Notes under the pieces: model-generated
What the model saw: only the letters and a program-made list of their open reading frames with translations
Database searches by the model: none
What the model was told of the DNA's origin: nothing
NCBI GenBank assembly: GCA_947172415.1
Contig: OX359201.1
Coordinates: 3,720,001-3,784,000 of the forward strand
Length of the DNA stretch: 64,000 nucleotides
Direction: 5' to 3'
DNA from: Chondrosia reniformis
Taxonomy: Eukaryota; Porifera; Demospongiae; Chondrillida; Chondrillidae
Translations under genes and position numbers: made by a program
Part shown: positions 33,741 to 44,029 of the stretch, piece by piece
How the letters are laid out: every line of letters starts with the position of its first letter
How positions within the stretch are numbered: position 1 is the stretch's first letter

Positions 33741-35187
33741 AAAATACTCTAATACCACTTCCCCTCGACATTTGCCTGCCAGGTGTGCATAGGAGAACGT
33801 AAGTGCCCTTGAAAATGCCTCTGTAACTTAAGATCCCCTTTGATGGTTAATATTCTGAAGCCAAAATGATAGGTGGTGGATGTCTTCATCACTGTAGAGG
33901 ATGCAACATGATGCTTTATGGTCATCTCTTCCAGCTCTCCCAAATTCTTGTACCCATGCTGACAGGTCAGGAGGTAGTCCATGGCGAATGACTAGCCTAA
34001 TATCTGTTTGGTTGATATCAAGTCCAAAAGCCCTTGTTGCCACCATCACCTTTACCTCATCGTTTTGCCATTTTTGGTGAGCCTCTTCCTTTTCACTATC
34101 TCGCATGCTACCATCGTAACTAACAGCATCAATTTGCTTCTTCCTCAGTGCCATTACAATTGGAACCACATGCCTTGCAAAATCAGTATATACAATAATG
34201 CTACCCTCTGGATATTTGTGTATAAGTTGACTAGCTTCTTCAGCAAAAGTTGTGAAATCTCGGTTTGAATCAAGGGTAACTGCATCACTTATATATATAC
34301 ATGGATAAATTGTTTAAAGTAGCAATTTAACTTACGTGGCTGCATGCTTGTACATGGTTATACTTATATTCAAATAATCAGACTAACTTTGACTTCCAGG
34401 GGGTTTCTTGAAGTTACAGGACTTCACTGAAAGAAATATATTGGGTTGATCAAAACTTCCTTTTGCGATGTATGGATTCCTTAGGAATTTGATATTTTTT
34501 TCCTTTACCACAGGAGTGACTGTAGCGCTCAATGCCATCAGAGGAACATCTGGAAGCATGGCTGGCAATTCTTCACAGCGGGAGTAATCAGGCCGAAATG
34601 TGTGCCATTCATACATTAAATGAGCTTCATCTATGGCTATTAAGGATAACTTCTGTAGGTTGTACAGTTTTTTTAATCATTTCCAGGTTACAGGGATTGA
34701 ATAGCCATTCTGGAGTTGCAAAAATTAGGTTGATATCGGAAGATAGGGACAGAGCATTCTGACTTTGCTGTGTATACCTTTTTGAAGCTCCAAGGTATAC
34801 AACTTTCAGGCCATAGGCATTTAATTGTTCCGTTTGGTCACGCATAAGGCTAATGGTTGGTGTAATTACCAAAGCTTTCTTTTGCTCATAGACCGGAGGG
34901 AATTGAAAGCACAATGATTTCCCTTTCCCAGTGGGTTGTATTACTAGGACATCCTGTTTCTTCAAAGCAACATCAATTACTTATTTTTGGTAATCTTTGA
35001 ATTTTGTTAGCGAGAACATTTCAGCTAGCACAGCCGTTTTTGTGATCTCTGCAACATCTAGGCCATCAAACAGTTCTTCATCATTTTGCATTTGACTGGA
35101 ACTGTCTACCTCCATTAAACCTTGAGGATCTATGATGGCTGAATCATCAAGCTGTGTACTGGAGTTTGAAGTTATGTCAACTGGTAC
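33740..35187 (-). pseudogene. RecQ-family DNA helicase core
   Basis: The exon probably starts after an AG acceptor near 35,188. It reads FSLTKFKDYQ (motif 0), VLVIQPTGKGKSLCFQFPP (motif I, with TGKGKS for the usual TGxGKS), TPTISLMRDQ (Ia), IDEAH (II, codons 34,620-34,631), LMALSATVTP (III), SYDGSMRDSEKEEAH (IV region), MVATRAFGLDINQTDIR (V) and QEFGRAGRDD (VI). A run of seven A's near 34,670 shifts the frame between motifs Ia and II; it could be decay or a sequencing error. Stops also occur elsewhere. RecQ enzymes unwind DNA 3' to 5'. Confidence 0.85.
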
Positions 35188-35442
35188 CTATATGTATATA
35201 TGTATATATGTAAACAAATTGTAAGTTATTTTTATGCAAAGTCAACAGTCATTTTTATAAAATTTGTGTCACTGAAAATTATATAATTAATAATACTTGA
35301 AATCCTATTTTACTTCAGAAGTCTTAGAGTAACTAGAGGCTAGACTGATCTTTAGTTTTAGGCAGAGGAGACACCCTGCATGCACCAAGAATAGAAACTA
35401 GGTAGATAGCTTAAGTCACTAGTCTCAACTGTGTGTATATAG

Positions 35443-35631
35443 TTAACTTATGTGATGACTTCGTTTTGGGTTTCTGTGAACAAGATAAATGCAATCCTTG
35501 CAAAGCCAGTTTCCTCCTTCTTGACACTCATAACATATGAAGTTAACTTCTTTATTGCAGCAAAGATCACAGACACTGTCCATTTTCAGATCAATAAGGT
35601 AAGCTTGTACAGCTGCAGTGGATCCAGACAA
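35443..35631 (-). CDS. B-box-type zinc finger exon
   Basis: The minus-strand frame reads MDSVCDLCCNKEVNFICYEC, then LCKDCIYLVH and RSHH. The spacing C-x2-C, C-x2-C, C-x2-C, H, HH fits a B-box type 2 zinc finger, usually a protein-interaction module. It lies 255 bp upstream of the RecQ core on the same strand, so it may be its first exon. I could not prove a splice junction. Alternatively it is a relic of a TRIM-like host gene. Confidence 0.5.
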   Translation of the reverse strand: MSGSTAAVQAYLIDLKMDSVCDLCCNKEVNFICYECQEGGNWLCKDCIYLVHRNPKRSHHIS

Positions 35632-36029
35632 CCTAGCAGTTGTGATATTTGTTTTTATACTGCCAGCTGTATGATTCTTGCGTGCATTATAATGTATTTT
35701 ATACCGCCTATGTGATTCCAGCGTGTGTTCATTTATTACCTACCATAAATTACGATTTGTGGTTGATCGTGTATTGGAGTTGTCTATTGCATGCGATAAC
35801 AATGTTAACGTTTATCATGATGTTTACATTCCATTCCTTCTTATTGCCATGCCTCCCCATTGCAGACAAAGTATCGTTTATAATAGTACATATATACGTG
35901 ATCCCGTCACATACAGTACTTTTATATGTACTTATTTATTGTGCATGCAGCTTTCACTTTATAATGAATTTATGAAAATCAGAAGTGATACATTCCTAAG
36001 TGATGCAATCACATTCCAGATATGTGATA

Positions 36030-36150
36030 GTCACATGCACTAGATATGTAACAGTCACGTGCACTAGAAATATTGTAAGCGTAGGTTGTGACAGTCACGT
36101 GCACTAGAAATTGTAAGCGTAGGTTGTGACAGTCACGTGCACTAGAAAGG
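36030..36150. repeat. Short tandem repeat with GTGACAGTCACGTGCACTAG
   Basis: About four units, two long (about 42 bp, containing ATTGTAAGCGTAGGTTGTGA) and two short. Each contains the near-palindrome GTGACAGTCAC and CACGTG. It sits just inside the right-hand GTAAAGTTTCCCC motif. Confidence 0.75.
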
Positions 36151-36155
36151 GCTAT

Positions 36156-36204
36156 GTAAAGTTTCCCCGGGTGTTACTAAAATGCGGAACGGTACGGAAC
36201 GTTC
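36156..36204. repeat. Inverted GTAAAGTTTCCCC motif and adjacent 30-bp shared sequence
   Basis: GTAAAGTTTCCCC (36,156-36,168) is the exact inverse of the motif at 30,567 and 30,603. Just outside it, 36,175-36,204 (starting TACTAAAATGCGGAACGG) is found inverted and identical at 44,895-44,924, directly before the giant palindrome. Confidence 0.7.
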
Positions 36205-36309
36205 AGCAAAGAGGAAATACGCTTTTCCCACAGAACGTATCATTACCGCATATACTCGTATAGCGTATAGACTTATTATTGCGCAATTATTGGAAGCAAT
36301 AATAACTTT

Positions 36310-36378
36310 GTCAGATATTCGTCTTGAAGAACTGTCAGATATTCGTCTTGAAGAACTCTGTCAGATATTCATCCTGAG
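36310..36378. repeat. 23-24-bp triplication
   Basis: Three tandem copies of TGTCAGATATTCGTCTTGAAG type in a plus-strand open frame that starts at 36,182 and would read SDIRLEEL repeatedly. Whether the frame is translated is unknown. Confidence 0.7.
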
Positions 36379-36552
36379 CGACTCTACTAAATTTTTCCAG
36401 AAAACGAATATTGTTTTTTGCAAACTGCCCCCATTCCAAGTTTTTATAACCTTGAGGGATTTGTATTAAAACTTACATATTAATGAAGAAGTAAGATATT
36501 ATCCATATTTACAGTCTTATTCTTGTTCATAAAGTCTTCTTGTACTTTATAG

Positions 36553-38552
36553 ACCAGAAGAATCTGTGATGTTTTTGTCAAAGAAGCCAAAAGTATCAGG
36601 AGCGATTTTATGAAGGTATAGTTACTTAATTGCTAAACATACATTCACTTTTTTAAAATTTGTGTGTAATGATATATAGTTACATGAGCATGCCGCCTGA
36701 ACCAAAATTGATAATGCTAAACACATTAACTGATGAAGGAAGATGCAAACAGAGTTTAATAAACTGACAACTACCAAGGATGATATATTGCTGAAAAATG
36801 TAGTTATAATAAATCTCCCTTTCAACTATTAATGCATATGAAGACAAAATGCAATGATTATTTGTAACATTTCACCCACATTTGAACATACATGAATTTA
36901 CAATAGTGCATGGTTATGCGCTCTGTAAATTGATTACAGGAATATGAAGAACAGTTAGACCAGGAGTTGGAGCTGAATGCTAGTATTAATTCATATGTCA
37001 GGTCCAATGAACTTGCCTTCAACGGACCAAACACCATTCGATACCAGTTGGTGTTCATGACCAAAGCTTTGATGAAGAAGGTAAATTAAGTACAGCTCCA
37101 AAGCTACTAGTGAGTGTAGTAGTGTTAACATCACATACATACACTAATATATCTTTAGATACAATGAGAAATCATGTTTATTTTATATGTCATTACTCCA
37201 TGGTGTTTTGTGTGTATGTATTGTTTTCATTATAGCCTTTGTACAGGTGTAGTGCAATTATATAACTCCCTATAATTCATTTTGTTTTTGTGTCTCTTTA
37301 AAACATTATTGTGTTCTGTGGTGTGACCTTTAGTGGAACTTCTGACTTGACAGAAGTACAGAGAGTGAGATTGTATCTTCTGAGTATAAAATGTCTTCAG
37401 CTCCTCCGAGCAATAACTCACAATGAAATCAAAAGGATTGACCCGGAAGCCCAGGAGAACACTCCAGTAAATTACAGAAAGTAAGACCATTGAATGTAAG
37501 AACTCACGTAGCATGCACATGACCCAGCAGAGCTGAAGCATAAAGAGAAGACTCTTGTAAATGGTATTATGGTAGCTCCATGTTTGGAAAGGAAATAGAC
37601 TCTTCCTTTTGTGTCAAGCATTGGACCAATGAATAGGATTTAGAAACCACCTTTACTAATACTATGCAATGTAAAGCCTGCACAAAAGGTTTTTTATGAG
37701 ATATGGCCTTGAAATTGATGGCATTCAAGCACCGACCATGCAGAATTGGTGAACTGAGCATCTAAGAACCAGCAATTAGTTCAAGTTTAAATACTTGTAT
37801 ATTTACACTTTACTTTGCTTGTTTTGATGTAGCAATCCAATTACAACTCAAAATCACCAACTAGAACTTTGAAGGTATACTCCTGCAGAAATTACATTTA
37901 TAAACACAGTTTGCATATATACTATACATATACTCTATGTACTCGGTTATAGATATTTACTATCCATTTTTTAACTTGGGGGGTATGTATACTTTAGCTA
38001 CACAGTAGTTGATTGTATTTGATTGTTTTACCTGAATTAATTGTAGATTATGTGTTTGTGATTCTTTTAGAATTATATAGTGTCTTAGAGGGCTGTCACT
38101 TGAAGGTGATCTAAGCATTCTACCTGAAGAAGAACAATACATGCAAGATATGGAAGGTGACACAACTCAATATGAACTTGAACCTGGTGAAGGTCCACCG
38201 AGGACCAACACCATTGGTGCCTTTGTAACTAGAGATGTTACACATATCACTCTTACAAGGCAAAAGTGGGTTTCCTTGAGGAGGATATTCAGTCTCGTGT
38301 TCCTTCGGCACACTGGAAGTTGTCAGATATTTTCATTCAGAAACTTCAGGAGGCCAAAGTATGTCCTTGCTCAATCCATGGCAGCATGAGGTTCAAGATC
38401 ATCCATGTCCTGTTTGTGTTTAGGCAAAGCAGGAAGAGAAAGAGAAAAAAGAAAACTCTGGAAATGAACTTGGATTCCAAGACTCCACTTTTGTGGAACT
38501 GGCTTTGAGGGTCCTAGGACTAATGTGTGATGGACCAAACAGAACTTTACAG
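36553..38552 (+). CDS. Exon chain of a probable IP3/ryanodine-receptor-type gene (partial)
   Basis: Six exons fit GT-AG borders: 36,553-36,615, 36,940-37,080, 37,362-37,480, 38,089-38,224, 38,260-38,358 and 38,424-38,552. Phases agree at each junction. Translations include EYEEQLDQELELNASINSYV, LYLLSIKCLQLLRAITHNEI, WKLSDIFIQKLQEAK and FVELALRVLGLMCDGPNRTL. The last two resemble the stretch before and at the start of the RIH-associated domain of IP3 receptors (FFKVFYDRMKVAQQEIK, then ILRFLQLLCENHNRDL). One intron is only 35 bp and one 65 bp. No stop lies within the exons. No channel domain follows; repeats and a LINE begin 0.7 kb on, so the gene is truncated or continues after a long intron. 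The family call rests on weak similarity. Confidence 0.45.
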
Positions 38553-39246
38553 GTAAATTGTAAGAAGAAATTAAGTACCATATTTACTATTGTTACGAAA
38601 CAGGTGGGGATTTCTGAGCTGATACTTGCGTAATATCCGTTCCATTCATGTACTTCAAATTGGTATACGATAACTCTTAATTTGTTGTTGCTTTTTCTAC
38701 TACTACTTCTTATTTATATATAGGACATGTAAAACATTATATCTTGGCAAGTATGTACAAGGACACAGGCTCAGCAGTTAAAGAAATGTTTTATTTATGT
38801 ACTTTTTAATATTTTTTATAATATCAGTTTAGTGCATATATTTACTATACCTTGTTTTTTAGGATCATCAGTGTAAAAAAGAAATATCTCACCTCCCTTT
38901 GGTTTAGGAGGGATACAGCCCATGCTACACATTATTTTAGTGCCTAATTCGACTATATTCCACCCCTTTTCATTTTCAAAAGTATTTACTTAAATGTAGA
39001 ATATCAATTTGAATGTTAATTACATAATTGTAACTAAATAATATGATATTTAACATAAAACATTAACATTAAACAGTGTTAATGTATGGAGCGTTACGTC
39101 AATGAGCAATTTTTATATTTATATATAAGGGTTATCAGCAAGGAAGATGGCTGCCATTTGGTGCCGATATATACTAGGGCCATGCTATATAGAGATATAC
39201 ACAGCTATACAAAGAGATATAAATCAATTACTGTATTTGAACACAA
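38553..39246. other. Intron-like or intergenic sequence
   Basis: No exon was recognised after the GTAAAT donor at 38,553. The stretch is AT-rich and unremarkable up to the hairpin-capped repeat. Confidence 0.4.
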
Positions 39247-39568
39247 ACAAGTAGTTCGAGTTTAAAAACTCGTGGGGCTGCCGCCCCCCGAATTTATATA
39301 CTTGAACTACTTGGCCGCATCGTTGGGCATTGATATACTATTCTTAATCCTAAGGATTGAGGACGCTTAAGTGTCCTTAAAATTATAAATAGCGACAGAA
39401 AAGCTTTGTTAACTAAAGCTTCCTGAACACCGCCATTTGCAAAAACGATGTATTGATGTATAAATTAAGTGTTACAATAGTTGCGTATGAACCCGTATTA
39501 TACATATATCGACGTATAAAATGTGTTATAATAGTTGCGTATGAACTCGTATTATATATATATTTATA
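39247..39568 (+). mobile_element. Hairpin-capped small element, copy 3, 3'-truncated
   Basis: Starts ACAAGTAGTTCGAG with the 5' stem. It follows copy 2 through both internal repeat blocks and stops in its TATATATTTATAT region, exactly where LINE sequence begins. The last 50-60 bp with the 3' hairpin are missing. Confidence 0.75.
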
Positions 39569-41077
39569 TGGTGGAGAGAAGTTAAGAAACTAGGCATTTC
39601 TAGTAAGAATCCACCTGGAGGTTTTGGCAGAGTCTATGATGAGAACGGTGTGGCACGATCTGATGAGGAAGGCAGGAAGGTCTGGAGTGAACACTTCAAG
39701 GAGGTGTTGCAAGGCGGTAAAGAGTCTCCCACTGGTTGCCATGCGTTGAATGGAGATGGCAAGGCTAAAGGGCTCGGTGGGAGTAGTAAGGTTTTGGAGG
39801 ATGAACTCACTCTAGAAGAAGTGATGTGGGCATTGGGTAAAGTAAAGAAAGGGAAGGCAGTTGGCAAAGATGGTATTTCTGTTGAGATGATGAGTGCTGA
39901 GTGTTTAACAGATGTGTGGGCGAAATTGTTTAATGTCTGCTGGAAGTTTGGAGTGGTGCCCTCTTTGTGGAAACATTCAATTATCGTTCCTGTCCCAAAG
40001 AAGAGGGTGAGGGGAGTATGTGACACCAAAATCTTTAGAGGTATATCCCTGACATCCTTGGTTTGCAAGATCTTGTGCATGGTTCTGGACATGCGGCTGA
40101 CTACCTTTTTAGAAACAGAAGGTACCTTGGTTGACGAACAGGGTGGTTTTCGCAGTGGTAGGAATTGTAGGGATCAAATCCTGTCTTTGCTGTTGATTGG
40201 CCAGTCAATGCTGTCAAAGAAGTCAGATGGGATGCTAACAGCTTTTATTGACTTTAAGAAGGCGTATGATCGGGTGAACAGGAAGAAGCTGTGGGGTTGC
40301 TTAGAGGGTTATGGTGTAAATGGGCGCTTCCTCACCTTCTTGAAGAGTTTGTACGGTGGTAGTGTGTCTCAAGTGAGAATTGATGGATGCCTAGGTGAAG
40401 AGTTTAAAGTGACAAAAGGTTTACGGCAGGGGTGTGTGTTATCTCCAGTTCTTTTTTCCTTGTATATCAACGGGTTGGTAACTGAATTAAAGGATAAGGA
40501 TTGTAGGGTGATGTGTGACGAAATTATCGTACCTGGTCTGCTGTTTGCTGATGACACAGCTCTATTGGCTGAGAGTGCAGATGATATGAGGAAGAGTCTC
40601 CAGTGCTTAGAAAGTTGGTGTGAGGAATGGTCCGTTGAGATAAATGTGGAAAAGAGTGCGGTAATGCACATGAGGAAAAGAGGGGTCAATAAGTGTACTG
40701 ATCATTTCAGTATTGGTGAGAAGGAGCTCCCATGGGTGTCTACTTACAAGTACTTGGGCTGTATGGTGGATGACAGTTTGGGCTGCTCAAGTATGGTGGA
40801 GTATCGGGTGGAAATGGGGTCTCAGGAATTAGGTGCTTGGCTGCGGAGGTGTCGGGAGTCAGTTGGGGAGGTGAACGGCAGGTCATTTATGCAGTTGATG
40901 CAGTCACTGGTGGAATCAGTGTTGTTGTATGGGGCAGATATCTGGAGTTGCCATCAGAAGTTAGATGGGTTGAACCAGCTACAATTAAGGGCCCTGAGAA
41001 TCTTCTTTGGGGTGGGTGTGCGCCACCCAAAGGTATCCCTGATGATGCTTTCCCGGTGGTCTGGCTTGCAAGGGTGA
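39569..41077 (+). CDS. LINE reverse transcriptase domain, open frame
   Basis: An uninterrupted frame of about 500 codons runs from the break at 39,569. Motifs: VGKDGISVEMM, WKHSIIVPVPKK (RT1), FRGISLTSLVCKI (RT2), DEQGGFRSGRNCRDQI (RT3), TAFIDFKKAYDRV (RT4, A), GLRQGCVLSPVLFSLYINGL (RT5, B), LLFADDTALL (C, FADD codons 40,544-40,555), WSVEINVEKSAVM and YKYLGCMV. All catalytic aspartates are present. The open frame suggests a young insertion. The internal ATG at 39,650 is only the first methionine, not a native start. The frame ends at a TGA at 41,077 although homology continues in other frames. Confidence 0.85.
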   Translation, partial: WWREVKKLGISSKNPPGGFGRVYDENGVARSDEEGRKVWSEHFKEVLQGGKESPTGCHALNGDGKAKGLGGSSKVLEDELTLEEVMWALGKVKKGKAVGKDGISVEMMSAECLTDVWAKLFNVCWKFGVVPSLWKHSIIVPVPKKRVRGVCDTKIFRGISLTSLVCKILCMVLDMRLTTFLETEGTLVDEQGGFRSGRNCRDQILSLLLIGQSMLSKKSDGMLTAFIDFKKAYDRVNRKKLWGCLEGYGVNGRFLTFLKSLYGGSVSQVRIDGCLGEEFKVTKGLRQGCVLSPVLFSLYINGLVTELKDKDCRVMCDEIIVPGLLFADDTALLAESADDMRKSLQCLESWCEEWSVEINVEKSAVMHMRKRGVNKCTDHFSIGEKELPWVSTYKYLGCMVDDSLGCSSMVEYRVEMGSQELGAWLRRCRESVGEVNGRSFMQLMQSLVESVLLYGADIWSCHQKLDGLNQLQLRALRIFFGVGVRHPKVSLMMLSRWSGLQG

Positions 41078-41735
41078 GATGTGTTACATTCTGGTTGAAG
41101 GTTATGACGAATCCACTGTTTTAAAGGAAGGATTTTGAGGGCAGCAGTGTTGGAGGCGGCTAAGAGTGGTGGAGGATGGATGAAGAATCTGAAAAAATAC
41201 CTGGAATGTTTTAGTTGGTGTGGAATCGGTGCCGAGGAGGTAAATAGGGTTGTCATGTAGAGAAATCACAATGATGTTACAGGCTTGCGCGAGAAGGAAG
41301 GTGGAAGATGAATGGGATGGTGAACTGGTCACAAAACCCAGGTTGGCCTTGTTGAAACTTTTGAAGGAGAAAGGTGGTGAATCTCGATGTTTAGATGTGG
41401 CAGATAAGGGTAAGAGATGGATGATGATGATGATCAGGGGTGGGACAGCCCCACTTAGGATTGAATGTGGAAGGTGGAGGGGTCTTGAGAGAGCGGAGAG
41501 AACATGTGGGGAGTGTGATTTGGGGAAGGTGGAAGATGTGCAACATTGGCTGCTGGAGTGCGAGAGATGGAAGGATGAGCGAGTGGACCTTTTTCAGTCT
41601 TTGTCACGGGTAGCACTGGGGTTTGATTTGATGACTGATGATGATAAACTATTTGCCATTCTGGATCAAGGATGCAAGCATCACTCAATCCTCAAGATTA
41701 TTTTGAAGATGTGGACTGCTAGATTTAGCTGACCT
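41078..41735 (+). pseudogene. LINE C-terminal region with zinc knuckle, frame-shifted
   Basis: Homology continues past the RT stop in two other frames: ILRAAVLEAAKSGGGWMKNL near 41,127-41,240, then the open frame 41,250-41,732. The latter includes RTCGECDLGKVEDVQHWLLEC, a C-x2-C...H-x4-C knuckle typical of the C-terminus of many LINE proteins. It ends MWTARFS. Two frame changes separate this part from the RT domain. Confidence 0.75.
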
Positions 41736-41847
41736 TTTTGATTGATGACTTGATGTTTTGTTGAACTGATTTATTTGTCATAATGTATTGTTGTGTGCCT
41801 CATAGGACAGTCTGTCCTAGTGCTATGCATGTGGCACGTTAAATAAA

Positions 41848-42222
41848 ACAAGTAGTTCGAGTTTAAAAACTCGTGGGGCTGCCGCACCCGAATTATCTCG
41901 AACTACTTGGCCGCATCGTTGGGATTTAATATATATATTCGTAATACTAACGATTGAGGACGCTTAAGTGTCCTGACCTTTATAAATAACGATGGAAAAG
42001 CTTCGTTAACTAAAGCTGCCATTTGCAAAAACGATATATTGACGTATAAATTAAGTGTAACAATAGTTACGTATGAACTCGTATTATACATATATCGACG
42101 TATAAAATAAGTGTTATAATAGTTGTGTATGAACCCGTATTATATATATCTTTCCGTAACATGAAGCCGTACAACGTAATCGGCAAATGAAAACAATATA
42201 AAGGGCTGCCTACTGCAGCCCC
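41848..42222 (+). mobile_element. Hairpin-capped small element, copy 4
   Basis: Complete unit of 375 bp from ACAAGTAGTTCGAG to the hairpin GGGCTGC-CTACT-GCAGCCC (42,203-42,221), followed by CTAA and a TAA microsatellite. It starts directly at the LINE 3' end. It differs from copy 3 at more than a few percent of positions, so the two are not a recent duplication. Confidence 0.75.
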
Positions 42223-42247
42223 TAATAATAATAATAATAATATATAT

Positions 42248-44020
42248 ACAGTACAAGTTACAATATACTAAGGTAATATAATATAATATAAATAAATAAA
42301 TACTAATAATATAAATAATTCATATGGCTCCAGGAAAGGACCTAGCAACAGAATGGGCATAGCATCATATAGTTTAGGGTATAAAACTCATTTAAAATTA
42401 AGGGATTTTTTATTTAGGTCTCAGTTTGGTAGAAAACGGAGGACAAAATCTGCATATAAAATGCCATAGGACTATAGAAAACATATAGGAAATTTATATT
42501 GAAACCAGGTGTTATATTGATAAAAATTATCAATTCGTCAGATCATTGTGAAACCGACATATATCATGGTACATGTGTATGACAAATGTCTGGCGAAGTT
42601 TTGCTTAATTAAAGTTGCAAAATAATCAAGATATAATGAAGAATGCAAGGTTACGATTGGGCAATCTGGTGATGTATTATAATGTTTCTCTAGTGCGCCA
42701 TCAAAACCTTCATATATCGCTCCGTACACATTTAGTGGATTATCATGTGACGTTGGGAAAACATCACCGCCTCGTTGTTACAGAAGATCATCCTTCCGAG
42801 AACGGCTATGACAAGTCGACGCTCTCCTACGAGAAGGAGCTACGGAATAAACGAGTTGTAGCGAAGGTTAGATAAAGCGTATTTGTGTACGTTTCCGTTA
42901 AGTTTGAGGCAGAATTGTCCCTATATTGATGCAAAAGAAATTCGTTTAGTCGACCTTAATAAAACTTTGGTAATTGAAGCTCTGTCTTCTCTTCTTACGC
43001 TTTTTGTTCATATTTTTACTTGTCCATGTGTAGGAATTAGGAGTGTTTGTTGCGATCATTATGAGAATAAAGCCTTGTTGAGCTTCAGGAACACAAATTT
43101 ACTAATTTTCTACTTGATATTCCCATTCCTGTATTACTGATGAAGACTTCCGGGTTGAAACGTCCAGAATTAGTAAATTTATGTTATTGATGTTCAACAA
43201 GGCTTTATTCTTATCCATGTGTATACGTTTTCCATGTGTACAGTAGAATCTCATAACGAAATTGCTCATAGTGAATGTCTTAAGTATAGTGAGGCTAATT
43301 ACACTCAAGTACACTACACAGTGAAAGTTACTGGCAATATTAAAATTACAATCAAGTACTACACAAGGGACATAAAAGGCCAAGGCCTTTATATACGTAT
43401 ATGATGTCCCTTGTGTACAAGTTACAAAATGGTCTCTAACCCTGTTGATTATGCCAATGCATGCAACCAACCGTCGGTGTTCTTAGCTCACTCACAAGGC
43501 AAATCAAATCTGCTCTGGTTATTAGCTGAGACCCCTTTAATACTGGAGCCTTTGTTGATTTATGGCATGCAGATGCATCATCTTCAGTCTATACTAAGGT
43601 GTGAAAAGGTAATTGGTAGGCCATGTGTTCTACCTTGCAATTGGATGATCTGTATCAACTACTACTCTCTATGCAGTAGTTGAGGATTTCAAAGCCTGCA
43701 ACAGTACTAGTGTGACTAAAGTCTTGTACTGTTTAAAATACTGATTATCCTAGGGGTCACTTGGTTCTCTTTAAATTTGTAACTTGCACTGCATGTGTAG
43801 CTAGTACTTGATTGTAATTTTAATATTGTATAGTCACTTGGCCCTCTTAAATTATATATACATATATACATAGGCTTTGAAATTCTCAACTCTACGTATA
43901 CTGCATAGAGAGAAGTAGTTGATACAGATCATCCAATTGCAAGGTAGAACAAATGACCTACCAATTATTTATTTATTTATATTATATTAGATTACCTTAG
44001 TATATTGTAACTTGTACTGT
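42248..44020 (+). mobile_element. Non-autonomous TIR element, 1.77-kb copy
   Basis: Inverted ends of about 55 bp, built around ACAGTACAAGTTACAA (42,248-42,263 and 44,005-44,020), flank blocks A and B. It has no coding capacity that I recognise. The two 1.02-kb copies in the palindrome arms lack about 600 bp of the middle. Inside it, 43,063-43,211 is a second inverted repeat. The right part (43,430-43,850) matches block B of the 8.9-9.35 kb copy, inverted. Superfamily unknown. Confidence 0.7.
43095..43180 (+). ncRNA. Hammerhead-ribozyme-like motif (weak candidate)
   Basis: CTGATGA (43,137-43,143) and GAAACGTC (43,157-43,164) have the order and spacing of a type I hammerhead core. Outer arms AAATTTACTAATT and AATTAGTAAATTT (43,095-43,107 and 43,168-43,180) could pair as stem I. 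Stem II between the cores is poor, with about two or three pairs, so catalytic activity is doubtful. Such motifs occur in Penelope-like and other retroelements; no RT of that type is seen nearby. Confidence 0.3.
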
Positions 44021-44029
44021 ATATATAGG

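Larger units (their letters stand above)
39569..41847 (+). mobile_element. 5'-truncated APE-type LINE
   Basis: It starts in the middle of the linker before RT (WWREVKKLGIS) and so lacks the endonuclease and any ORF1, typical of 5' truncation during target-primed reverse transcription. The 3' end has a small palindrome TAGGACAGTCTGTCCTA and an AATAAA-like end, then runs straight into another hairpin-capped element. No target-site duplication could be identified. Confidence 0.75.

Noticed and set aside
35640-36043. Hydrophobic plus-strand frames (106-108 codons) resembling membrane protein
   Set aside because: Two overlapping frames share the same AT-rich region, with no splice signals, family match or start context.
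39247-39568. Long target-site duplication made by the LINE
   Set aside because: The right copy begins exactly at the element's own 5' end and differs from the left copy at many sites, which a duplication of the target would not produce without long divergence.
39247-42222. Reading the two flanking repeats as long terminal repeats of an RT element
   Set aside because: The repeats also occur alone (13.9 and 14.8 kb), the left one is cut short, the two differ markedly, and the RT is of LINE type with a LINE-style C-terminal knuckle.
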